This document shows, piece after piece, positions 52,165 through 60,474 of a DNA stretch of 64,000 bases (the stretch's first letter is position 1; every line of letters begins with the position of its first letter). The notes below the pieces were generated by a model. The model was not told where the DNA came from, did not search any database, and saw only the letters and a program-made list of their open reading frames with translations. The translations under genes were made by a program, and so were the position numbers. This DNA comes from CAWKOH01 sp963851245 (GTDB taxonomy: Bacteria > Actinomycetota > Acidimicrobiia > Acidimicrobiales > Palsa-688): the NCBI GenBank assembly GCA_963851245.1, contig CAWKOH010000001.1, positions 124,001-188,000 of the forward strand. Reading direction: 5' to 3'.

Positions 52165-53352
52165 TCACGGTACGCCCACCACGTTGGACGCCACCAGGCC
52201 CTCTATCTCGGCGGGGTCGTAGCCACACTCCTCCAGCACCTGAACCGTATGCTCGCCAAGAATGGGGGCGAGCCGCAACGCCTTGGTCTCCATGCCCTCC
52301 AGGCGCGGGGCCGGGACCGGCTGCCTGATCGGACCGAGAACCGGATGGTCGAAGACCTCCAGCGCCTCGTTCGCGATCACCTGGGGATGGAATGGGACTT
52401 CCTCCAGTGACAGCACCGGGGCGCATGGAATGTCGTGGGCGGTTAGAGCCTCGATGGCTTCGGCGGTCGGCAGGTGGGACAGCCGCTCACGCGCCTCTCT
52501 CAGTCTTTCGGGATAGGTGCGCTCCCCTGGAGGATCGAGATCGAGGGCGGGGTGGAGAGCCGCCCATTGATCGTCGGTCAGGACCATCAGGGCGATGTGG
52601 CCGTCGGCTGTTTGAGTCAGACGATAGGTATTCGCGGCGGGCGGTCTAATGTCGGTGACCTCTAATGCGGTGTTGTTCATCATTCCGTCCGGCCACAGAA
52701 AGTTGAGCGCCACATCGAGCATGGTAACGACGATCGGCTCTCCGACTCCCGTGCGGGTGCGACGAAGCAGGGCGGCGGTGACCGCCTGAGCCACCGTCAG
52801 CCCCGTCGCCTTGTCGACCACGCCCTGGCGGACCAGAGACGGTGCACCGGTACCGGGATCGGACTGAAGCGCGGCGAACCCCGACAAGGCCTGTATCACG
52901 TGGTCATACACGGCTCGACCGGCCAACGGACCATCGCTTCCGAAGCCGACGATCTCGCAGTACACGAGGCCCTTTCGTTGCGGTGTGCACACGCGGGATC
53001 GATCGATGCCGAGCTTGCGAGCGGCGGCTGGACGATAGGCGTGCACGACCGCGTCCGCCCCGTCGAAGAGGCGCTCCAGCACCGCCTGGCCTTCAGGCCG
53101 CCGCAGATCAAGTGCGATCGATCTCTTGCTGCGATTGAGATTCGCGAAATAAGCGGCCATTCCTCCTCGACCGGAGCCGGTCCGCCGAATCTGGTCACCC
53201 CAAAGGGATTCCACTTTTACGACATCAGCACCCTGGTCGCCCAGGACCATCGTGGCCATGGGGCCGGCCATGTTCTCCGTGAGGTCGACTATGCGGAAGC
53301 CCGTGAGTGGCCCACCATCGGGGACAATCGCAGTCTGATCAGGTGAGGACAT
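52165..53352 (-). CDS. CaiB/BaiF CoA-transferase (single domain)
   Basis: Family III CoA-transferase of 395 aa. Seen: GFRIVDLTENMAGPMATMVLGDQGADVVKVES at the N-terminus, NRSKRSIALDLRRPEGQ, and QGVVDKATGLTVAQAV with the catalytic Asp (VVDKATG). It ends with the usual GEHTVQVLEECGY. This is the only single-domain member in the window; the others are tandem fusions. It is convergent with the SDR and has a hotdog gene upstream on the same strand about 80 bases away. It would transfer CoA between an acyl-CoA donor (often succinyl-CoA or a substrate analogue) and an acid. Confidence 0.9.
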   Translation of the reverse strand: MSSPDQTAIVPDGGPLTGFRIVDLTENMAGPMATMVLGDQGADVVKVESLWGDQIRRTGSGRGGMAAYFANLNRSKRSIALDLRRPEGQAVLERLFDGADAVVHAYRPAAARKLGIDRSRVCTPQRKGLVYCEIVGFGSDGPLAGRAVYDHVIQALSGFAALQSDPGTGAPSLVRQGVVDKATGLTVAQAVTAALLRRTRTGVGEPIVVTMLDVALNFLWPDGMMNNTALEVTDIRPPAANTYRLTQTADGHIALMVLTDDQWAALHPALDLDPPGERTYPERLREARERLSHLPTAEAIEALTAHDIPCAPVLSLEEVPFHPQVIANEALEVFDHPVLGPIRQPVPAPRLEGMETKALRLAPILGEHTVQVLEECGYDPAEIEGLVASNVVGVP

Positions 53353-53429
53353 CCAGCTTCCTATCTATTGTCTATTGATTCACGCCGTGAGAGATGGCCC
53401 ATGACGCGCCGGTTACCTCGACCCGGAGC

Positions 53430-53834
53430 TCACCCACGCCCGGACAAAACATAGGTCGAGGAGGCCGTGGCGACAAGCTGGCCCGACGGGTTGGAAACCT
53501 CGGCTGCCGTGAAGCTCACGCCCTCATCCCCCCTGAGTACGCGAGCGGTACAGGTCAGTGTTTCGTCGACGCGAGCGACGCGGACGAAATTTATGGTCAA
53601 GTCGGTATTCGCCGTGTAGGCCCGCCGCCCCTTCAGCTCGGTGATAGTCGCCGAGGCCATGGCAGAATCGATGAGGGCCGCCACGAATCCGCCCTGGACG
53701 AACCCGGACGAGTCCGCCATGGGTGCGGAAGGAGTCATGCTCCAGACCGTCACTCCCGGTTCGCTCTTGTCCACGCAAGTCAGCCCCAGGAAGACGTCGC
53801 AATTCGGGGGAACCCTTGGCTTGTGAGCCGGCAC
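53430..53834 (-). CDS. PaaI-like hotdog thioesterase
   Basis: A 134-aa hotdog protein. Seen: MADSSGFVQGGFVAALIDSAMASAT, which parallels the PaaI/4HBT-type HGG-x5-D-x-A segment but with QGG instead of HGG, and TANTDLTINFVRVARVDETLTCTARVLRGDEGVSF, the conserved strand pattern. The Asp in ALIDSAM is kept. It probably hydrolyses an acyl-CoA. The gene stands alone on the minus strand upstream of the single-domain CoA-transferase. The following 228 bases up to 54063 contain no further gene that I recognise. Confidence 0.82.
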   Translation of the reverse strand: MPAHKPRVPPNCDVFLGLTCVDKSEPGVTVWSMTPSAPMADSSGFVQGGFVAALIDSAMASATITELKGRRAYTANTDLTINFVRVARVDETLTCTARVLRGDEGVSFTAAEVSNPSGQLVATASSTYVLSGRG

Positions 53835-54062
53835 CGCGGGCAGCTTAACCCGTGGTCAAGATGGCCCGGTATGGCCTGGCTGTCGCTCGACTCCACCTTG
53901 ACACGCTTGAAGGTCACGACCTACATTTCGAACGACGTTCAGTTTGGCTTCTGGGCCGTTCCCGCCTCCCCCCGGTCTGAGTAGGCACGGCCATCGGGAG
54001 CGCGCAACCCGGGGCCGGCTGGACTTCGAGCCCGATGTCGACCACAAGGGGGAAGCGAAGTA

Positions 54063-54689
54063 ATGACAGACCAAAGCCGTGACGCCCTGGAGGCCCGGGT
54101 CAAGGAGCTCGAGGCGCGGATCCGGGAGCTCGAGGACGTTCGCCAGATCAACGAGGTGTTCCGCCAGTGGCACCACGCCTGTACGGGGGGTTTCAACGGG
54201 ATTCAGGCCGGGCGCATGGAGGCCCTGGACGTCCTGACCGAGGATGCCACCATCGAGATCCAGTCGCTGCACGAGCCGGGCCAGGGCCCCAAGGGGAGAG
54301 AGGAGTACACCAAGTACTGGGACTTCTATTTCGGCGACGCCGGACCCCTCCCCTATGTGTTCCAGACCAGCCTCGACCAGAAGATCAGGGTCACGGGCGA
54401 CACCGCTGTTCAGGAGTCCAATCAGCTCGGCGTCTTCCAACCCAGGAATGCCCCGGCCCGTCTGAGTCTCTCCAGACGGACCAACTATCTGGTAAGGACC
54501 CCGGACGGATGGAAGATAAGCAAGACAACCGGGGACAGCGCCTTTGCCACCACTCTTCAGGACTTGCTGGGGCCGCTGAACGAGTTGCCACCCCAGGAGC
54601 AGAGGACCCCCTGGACCTACGGCGACTCGACTGCAGAGGTGGACCCGATGGGACCCCTCTCGGCCAACCCGTCGCCACCTGCGAGCTAG
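54063..54689 (+). CDS. SnoaL-like protein with N-terminal coiled coil
   Basis: A 208-aa protein. Residues 1-30 (SRDALEARVKELEARIRELEDV) form a heptad-patterned coiled coil. Residues 35-150 are a SnoaL-like core: INEVFRQWHHACTGGF, then MEALDVLTEDATIEIQSLH, KGREEYTKYWDFYF and TNYLVRTPDGWKISKTTGDSAF. The rest is a Pro-rich tail. The ATG follows GGGGGAAGCGAAG. The start codon at 54063 lies 230 bases from the hotdog gene. The coiled coil suggests oligomerisation. Activity unknown. Confidence 0.8.
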   Translation: MTDQSRDALEARVKELEARIRELEDVRQINEVFRQWHHACTGGFNGIQAGRMEALDVLTEDATIEIQSLHEPGQGPKGREEYTKYWDFYFGDAGPLPYVFQTSLDQKIRVTGDTAVQESNQLGVFQPRNAPARLSLSRRTNYLVRTPDGWKISKTTGDSAFATTLQDLLGPLNELPPQEQRTPWTYGDSTAEVDPMGPLSANPSPPAS

Positions 54690-54836
54690 ATCTGTCAGGG
54701 TCAGCGAGCGCGACCCAGCTTCGCTCCCTCACAGCTGAGCCAACCGAGGCCTCCAGCCGAGCCGCCACTCTCGTCAGCTAGGCGTATTCTGTCATAGACA
54801 CGGTGAGTCTGGGACTTTCGGTGAAAGGGAGTCGAT

Positions 54837-56120
54837 ATGAACGCGGAAGACCTGATCCTGGTAAGTGTCGACGACCACCTGGTCGAGCCACCCCATCTCT
54901 TCGAGGGCCGAGTTCCGAGTCGCTATGCAGCGGCGGCCCCTCGGGTAGAAAGGCTCGCGGACGGGTCGGATGTGTGGACGTTCAACGGAACAGTCATACC
55001 CAACGTGGGATTGAACGCAGTGGCCGGGCGCCCGAGGGAGGAGTACGGGGTCGAACCCACTGCGTTCGACGAGATGCGACCCGGCTGCTACGACGTGCAC
55101 GAGCGGATCAAGGACATGAACGCGGGTGGAGTGCTGGCTTCCATGTGCTTCCCGTCGTTCCCGGGCTTCAGCGCCAGGCTCTTCGCCGCCTGCGAGGACA
55201 AGGAATTAGCCCTGGCGGTGTTGCGGGCCTACAACGACTGGCACATAGATGAGTGGTGCGGCGCCTATCCCGGGCGCTTCATTCCCATGGCCCTCCCTGT
55301 GCTGTGGGATCCCCAGCTGGCGGCCGACGAAGTAAGGCGAGTGGCGGCCAAGGGCTGCCACTCGGTCACCTTCACAGAGAACCCGGCCACCCTGGGCTAC
55401 CCGAGCTTCCACACCGAGCATTGGGATCCCCTGTGGCGGGCCGCCTGCGACGAGGGCGTCACCCTTTCCATCCACCTGGGCTCTTCGGGGCAGATCCTAG
55501 TGACGGCCGCGGACGCCCCGGTCGACGTGATGATCACCCTCCAGCCCATGAACATATGCCAGGCCGCTGCCGACCTCCTGTGGTCGCGCGTCATCAAGAA
55601 GTTCCCGGACATCCGCTTCGCCCTGTCGGAGGGAGGTACCGGCTGGATCCCATACTTCCTCGATCGCGTCGACCGAACGTACGAGACGCATCGGGCCTGG
55701 ACCGGCCAGGATTTCGGAACGAAGATGCCGAGCGAGGTCTTCCGGGAGCACTTCCTCACCTGCTTCATCGCCGATCCGGTGGGCATCAACCTGCGGGATG
55801 TGATCGGACTGGAAAACATTGCGTGGGAATGCGACTACCCGCACTCAGACTCCTCTTGGCCGCGGGCGCCTGAGGAGCTGATCGCGGTGGCCTCCGATGT
55901 GCCCCCGGATGAACTGGCCAAGATCACCTACGAGAACGCCTGCCGGTGGTACTCGTTCGACCCGTTCTCGCATCGGGCCAAGGAAAGGTGCACGGTGAGG
56001 GCCTTGCGCGAGGAGGCTGCCGGCCACGACGTCTCTGTCCGCTCGATGGACAAGGGGCGGCACGAGCGGACGACTAAGGGCATAGACCTCAGTCACATGG
56101 CGGAGCGGGCCACCGCCTGA
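54837..56120 (+). CDS. Amidohydrolase-2 family metal-dependent hydrolase
   Basis: ACMSD-like TIM-barrel hydrolase of 427 aa. Seen: LILVSVDDHLVEPPHLF, DEMRPGCYDVHERIKDMN, RAYNDWHIDEWCGAYPGRFIPM, TLSIHLGSSGQ with the barrel His, RFALSEGGTGWIPY and WECDYPHSDSSWP with the metal-site Asp. The length and order match the 31717-32932 and 56166-57362 proteins. AAGGGAG precedes the ATG. It is convergent with another member of the same family, so both may derive from a local expansion. Substrate unknown. Confidence 0.9.
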   Translation: MNAEDLILVSVDDHLVEPPHLFEGRVPSRYAAAAPRVERLADGSDVWTFNGTVIPNVGLNAVAGRPREEYGVEPTAFDEMRPGCYDVHERIKDMNAGGVLASMCFPSFPGFSARLFAACEDKELALAVLRAYNDWHIDEWCGAYPGRFIPMALPVLWDPQLAADEVRRVAAKGCHSVTFTENPATLGYPSFHTEHWDPLWRAACDEGVTLSIHLGSSGQILVTAADAPVDVMITLQPMNICQAAADLLWSRVIKKFPDIRFALSEGGTGWIPYFLDRVDRTYETHRAWTGQDFGTKMPSEVFREHFLTCFIADPVGINLRDVIGLENIAWECDYPHSDSSWPRAPEELIAVASDVPPDELAKITYENACRWYSFDPFSHRAKERCTVRALREEAAGHDVSVRSMDKGRHERTTKGIDLSHMAERATA

Positions 56121-56165
56121 TCTAGCAGGCCGTCACATGGTCCGGGCCAACCTCCACCCCTCCGG

Positions 56166-57362
56166 CTACGGAAGCACCCGATCGGGAAGGGGGTGACGGA
56201 AGAGCCGAGCCGCGTTCTCCGAGCACATGGCCCGAAGTTCGTCGTCCGGTATGTGTCCCCACACCTGCCGGAGAACTTCTTGCGTGTCCGGCCAGGTGCT
56301 GTCGCCGTGGGGATAGTCGACCTCAACCATGATGTTCTCCACGCCGATGCGGTAGCGGGTGTCGATAGTGGCCGGGTCGTCGATGGTGCAGAACCAGAAG
56401 TTCCGCTTGAGGATGTCAGCGGGGCGCTCGTCCCACCCGAGCCCATAGCGGGACCGGTCGATGATGTTGTCCAGACGATCGAGGAGCATGGCGACCCAGC
56501 CGATGCCTCCCTCGCTCATAGCGATCTTCAGCGTCGGATGGCGGACGGCGTGGCCGGACCACACCCACTCGGCGCAGGCCTGGAGGGAGAGCTGGCCGAA
56601 CAGGGTGGCGCCCAGCTGCAGGCCGGGCGCGCCTTCGGGATGGTTGAGCGTGCCGGAGCTGGCGACGTGGAGGCAGATGACCGTCCCCGTCTCGTCACAG
56701 GCCTCGATGATGGGGTCCCAGTGGTCGCGGTCCCAAAGCGAGGGCAGACCGAGGATGTGCGGCCGCTCGGGCAAAGACACCGCCTTGAAGCCTCGTTCGG
56801 CATTGCGCCTGATCTCAGCCGCGGCCTCGGCTGGATCCGCCAGGTAGGCGATACCGAGCGGGATGATCCGCTCGGGATAGCGCTGGTACCACTCCTCGTA
56901 GAACCAGTCATTCCAGGCTCGAACGCACGCCAGTCCAAGTTCACGATCCGAAGCCGAGAAGTACACCCGCCCGCAGAAGCCGGTGATCATAGATGGGAAG
57001 TTGAGGGAGGCCCACATGCCGATCAGGTCCATGTCAGCAATGCGGGCCTCGACGTCGTAGCAGCCCGGTCGCATCTGCTCGAAACGGAACGGCTCCAGCT
57101 TGACCGACTCCGGGCGCCGGCCGGCCAGGGCGTTCATACCCACCTGGGTGTAAAGGTTGCCCTCGAACTCCCACACCTGGTGCCCGTTCCCGTCCTCCAC
57201 GATGCGGGGCGCGGCCGGCTGCAACCGGGCCGGGAGGCGGCCCTCGAACATATGAGGCGGCTCGACCAGATGATCGTCGACGGAGACGATGGTGTAGTAA
57301 ACGGGCCGGGGCTCCGGTTCCGGCAGGAAGAGTTCGGGGTCCAGCTCCAAACGAGTTGTCAA
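56166..57362 (-). CDS. Amidohydrolase-2 family metal-dependent hydrolase
   Basis: ACMSD-like hydrolase of about 398 aa. Seen: YTIVSVDDHLVEPPHMF, FEQMRPGCYDVEARIADMDLIG, VRAWNDWFYEEWYQRYPERIIPLGI, VICLHVASSG, IAMSEGGIGWVAML and VEVDYPHGDSTWPDT. The N-terminus is uncertain: a TTG at 57362 (LTTRLELDPELF) is chosen because longer frames run into the 3' end of the P450. About 130 bases separate it from the P450 stop at 57494. It is the first amidohydrolase below the P450 on the minus strand and may act on the hydroxylated product. Confidence 0.87.
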   Translation of the reverse strand: MTTRLELDPELFLPEPEPRPVYYTIVSVDDHLVEPPHMFEGRLPARLQPAAPRIVEDGNGHQVWEFEGNLYTQVGMNALAGRRPESVKLEPFRFEQMRPGCYDVEARIADMDLIGMWASLNFPSMITGFCGRVYFSASDRELGLACVRAWNDWFYEEWYQRYPERIIPLGIAYLADPAEAAAEIRRNAERGFKAVSLPERPHILGLPSLWDRDHWDPIIEACDETGTVICLHVASSGTLNHPEGAPGLQLGATLFGQLSLQACAEWVWSGHAVRHPTLKIAMSEGGIGWVAMLLDRLDNIIDRSRYGLGWDERPADILKRNFWFCTIDDPATIDTRYRIGVENIMVEVDYPHGDSTWPDTQEVLRQVWGHIPDDELRAMCSENAARLFRHPLPDRVLP

Positions 57363-57493
57363 GACGGTCCTACCTCTACTCTCGGCGCCGATGTGCTCCG
57401 GCCGCTCCCCGATGACTTTACCTGGCCTGACCGCCCGAGCGCCCGAGCGGTCGGAGGGGCCGGGTGGATCGGGATCTGACGAGCGGGCCGGAC

Positions 57494-58693
57494 TCAGAGC
57501 ACGATCGGGACCGAGGACCACCCCCGCACGGTGCTCGTGTGTTGCCTCACGGCACTCGCGTAATCGACAGTCCACTCAGGAAAGTGGGCCAGGGTCTCCT
57601 CCAACCCGATCCGCCCTTCCAGACGAGCCAGGGCCGCTCCCAGGCAGAAGTGGATGCCGAAGCCGAACGACACGTGCGTGGCTTGGTCACGGCGGATGTC
57701 GAACCGATCGGGGTCGGGATAGCGACGATCGTCTCGACCGGCGGAACCGGTCAGTAGCAGCACTTTCGAATCTTTAGGTACTACCGTCCCGTAGAACTCG
57801 ACGTCCCGCGAAGTCCAGCGGCCCTGGACCGGCGAAGGAGCTTCGTAACGAAGCAGCTCCTCGATCGCTCCCGGGATGAGAGCGGGATCGTCCACCAGCT
57901 GTCGTCGCTGGTCGGGATGCGCCGGCAAGGTCACCGCTGCCCACCCGAGCAAGCGGGCCACCGTCTCGGTGCCAGCGCTGATGAGGAGGTTCCCGAAGGC
58001 GGCAGCCTCCTGGTCGGTGAGGCGCCGGACGTCGCCCTGCTCGTCGGTGATCTCGGCTTGGACCAGCCCGGTAAAGAGGTCGTGGCGCGGAACACGACGT
58101 CTCTCCTCGAGCTTGGCCATCAGGTACTCGTAGAGCCAGATCTGAGCCCCGAAGGAGATGTCGTTGATCATCCCGACTTCCGGCTCTATATGAAAGACGG
58201 TGTCGATATGCCGGCGCACCTCCTCCCGTTCGGAGTCGGGCACGCCGAGCAGGAGCGATATGACCGTGGATGGGAGCTGCTGGGCGAATTGCTGGACGTA
58301 GTCGAAGCCACTGCCACCCACATGGGGCTCCAGGAGGCTGCGGCACACGCTGCGGATGCGGTCCTCCAGGGAGGACACCCGACGCGGGGTGAAGGCCCGG
58401 GAGACCAGGGTCCTCAGGCTGTCGTGCTCGGGGGGGTCCATGAAGATGATCATCTTTTGTTGGGAGAGGTCGGCGCCCATCATCTCGAGGACCGTGCCCC
58501 GGCTCGAGAGGAACGTCTTGTGGTCGGTGCTCGCCGACTGGACGTCGGCGAAGCGACTGAGGGCCCAGAAGTCGAACCGATCGTTCCGGTAGAGCGGAGC
58601 CTGGTCGCGCATACGGCGCCAGACGTCGTAGGGATCGGTGTCGATCTCGACGTCGAATGGATCCCAGTAGATGTCCTCAGTTGTAGCCGCCAT
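57494..58693 (-). CDS. Cytochrome P450
   Basis: Soluble bacterial P450 of 399 aa. Seen: FMDPPEHDSLRTLVSRAFTP (C-helix region), LLISAGTETVARL (I-helix, canonical AGTET), EELLRYEAP (ExxR), and FGFGIHFCLGAALAR with heme Cys at about residue 350. GGAGGG lies eight bases before the ATG. This protein keeps the canonical AGxET and heme motifs better than the P450 at 1702-2928, and the two are not close duplicates. No ferredoxin or reductase gene is nearby. It lies in a leftward run with amidohydrolase genes on both sides. Hydroxylation of a hydrophobic substrate is likely. Confidence 0.93.
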   Translation of the reverse strand: MAATTEDIYWDPFDVEIDTDPYDVWRRMRDQAPLYRNDRFDFWALSRFADVQSASTDHKTFLSSRGTVLEMMGADLSQQKMIIFMDPPEHDSLRTLVSRAFTPRRVSSLEDRIRSVCRSLLEPHVGGSGFDYVQQFAQQLPSTVISLLLGVPDSEREEVRRHIDTVFHIEPEVGMINDISFGAQIWLYEYLMAKLEERRRVPRHDLFTGLVQAEITDEQGDVRRLTDQEAAAFGNLLISAGTETVARLLGWAAVTLPAHPDQRRQLVDDPALIPGAIEELLRYEAPSPVQGRWTSRDVEFYGTVVPKDSKVLLLTGSAGRDDRRYPDPDRFDIRRDQATHVSFGFGIHFCLGAALARLEGRIGLEETLAHFPEWTVDYASAVRQHTSTVRGWSSVPIVL

Positions 58694-58712
58694 GGCCTGA
58701 ACCCTCCGTATT

Positions 58713-58748
58713 TCAGTTCTCGTAAGAGATTCTCAGTTCTCGTAAGAG
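58713..58748. repeat. Direct repeat of TCAGTTCTCGTAAGAG, two copies
   Basis: The 16-base unit occurs at 58713-58728 and 58733-58748, a 20-base period. On the minus strand each copy carries the end of the D-aminoacylase-like gene (TCTTACGAGAACTGA), so the repeat duplicates the gene's last codons and stop. Confidence 0.8.
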
Positions 58749-60444
58749 GCGATCACCCGACCCGGAAGGGCCCCGGTCAGTTTGCCCTCGACCTGGACCC
58801 CGACGCCGCTCACGAAGGTGGCCCGGTAGCCACCTTCGGGTCGTCGCAGCCGGGCCCCTCCCCCCGGCAAATCGGTCACAAAGTAATCCTCTTCGTAGTG
58901 CAGCTCGTCCAGAGCGAAAACAGCGATGTCGGCGACGTATGCCGGACGCGATGCGTCCGCGGCCGTTGAATCCGAACACCTCAGCCTGGCGACCCGACAG
59001 CTGGTGGATGGCGTCTTCGAGGGCCAGGTCGCCGCGGTCGCGAACGTGGCGTGTCAGGAGAAGGGTGGTGTCGCCGGACGCGCAGAGCATCTGCATGTGG
59101 GCTCCGGCATCCGACGAGCTGATGAGCACGGCCGGATCGGCCAGAACCCTCCCGACCATATCGACGTCGGCGTTGGCGACGCCCAGGGCGACCACCCCGA
59201 GCCGGCAGTCGTTGGCCAGCACGAAGTCGGCGAACACATCGGAGGGGTGCCCGCCCCGCTCGGCCGCCAGGTCGGCGAGCGTGCGTGCCGAGCCACTTCT
59301 CGTTCTCAGCGCCGTGGACCTCGACGAAGCGGACCCGCTCCGGACGGCGGTGGGGGAACAGCGCCTTCTCGACCCGATCCCACTCATGCCGGGCGTCAGC
59401 GCGCCAATGCGGGTCGGTCAAGCAGCGGCCTTCTTGGCATCCGGCCTGAGGCGGCGATGACGCTGGTGCCAGCCCTCCGGCATGGACATGAACATCATCG
59501 AGGAGTCCCAGTTGAGCCGGAAGTCGACGGTGCGAGGCGAGAGCTGCGGGATAGAAGCGGATGCACTTCGGATTGAAGGCGACGGGCGAGCTCGATCCAC
59601 TTCTGAGTGGACGCCGGGTTGCTGTCGGTGTGGGTGAAACCGGTCCAGGTGAGCGGGAATCCGCGTGCGCCGCACCGGCGGGCGAGGTCTTCCAGGACCA
59701 CCTCGGGTCGGTCGAGCCGAGCAGAGCTGGGCACGACCTCGACCAGGCCCGCGCCCGAATCGGCTGGATGACGTCGAGCAGAGCGTCGAACTCGTCGGTC
59801 GTCGGCGGCGCGCGACGGCACGGGGCGGCCCTTCGGTGTCGACGTCGAGCTGGGACGTGGAGAGTCCCCAGGCGCCGGCCGCATGGCGGCGCTCGAGCAG
59901 AGCTGCCATCGCGCCCGCTCTTCTTCGGCGGTGGCCGTCCTGGTCCAGGCGTCCTGACCCATGACCGCCAGTCGAAGCGGGCTGTGCCCGACCAGCGCGG
60001 CCAGATTGGTGCCGGTGCCGGTCGCGTTGACCGCGTCGCGATAGCCGGAGTAGTTGATCCACGTCCACGGGACGCAGTCGTCGAAGAGGTGGCGCGGCAC
60101 ATCTTCGATATAGGCGAAGAGGTCGGAGACGTCGGCGCGGGTGGCGTCGCTGACGGGGTAGAGGACAGGCTGCAGTTGCCGACCAGCATAGTGGTCACGC
60201 CGTGCAGCGGGTCCGGATCGAGCAGGGGATCCCAGAAGACCTGCGGGTCGGTGTGGGCGTGGGTGTCGATGAAACCCGGTGTGACGACGGCGCCCGAGGC
60301 GTCGAACTCATCGCTCACCCTCAGGCCGCAGCCTGGCCCCACCTCGACGATGCGGCCATTACGTACCCGTACGTCTGCGGCCTGGGCGGGCGAAGCGGTG
60401 CCGTCGACGACGACACCGCCTCTTATCAAGATCGTGCCATCCAT
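58733..60444 (-). pseudogene. N-acyl-D-amino-acid deacylase-like gene with many frameshifts
   Basis: Paralogue of the 29078-30764 protein spread over three frames. The N-terminus has ILIRGGVVVDGTASP, GFIDTHAHTDPQVFWDP and VTTMLVGNCS; the next frame continues VPRHLFDDCVPWTWINYSGYRDA and GHSPLRLAVMG, and further blocks (WGLSTSQLDVDTEG, LADLAAERGG, ISSSDAGAHMQMLC, ASYEN) lie in other frames with at least five shifts. Metal motifs HAHTD, NCS and SSDAGAH are all recognisable, and the blocks are colinear over the full family length. This suggests clustered consensus errors more than decay, although a real pseudogene cannot be excluded. Stop at 58733-58735. Confidence 0.75.
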
Positions 60445-60474
60445 ACGATTCTCCCTCCGTGTAACGGGTGCGGT

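Noticed and set aside
56193..57479. Plus-strand frame of 428 codons
   Set aside because: Antisense shadow of the amidohydrolase at 56166-57362, which has clear metal motifs.
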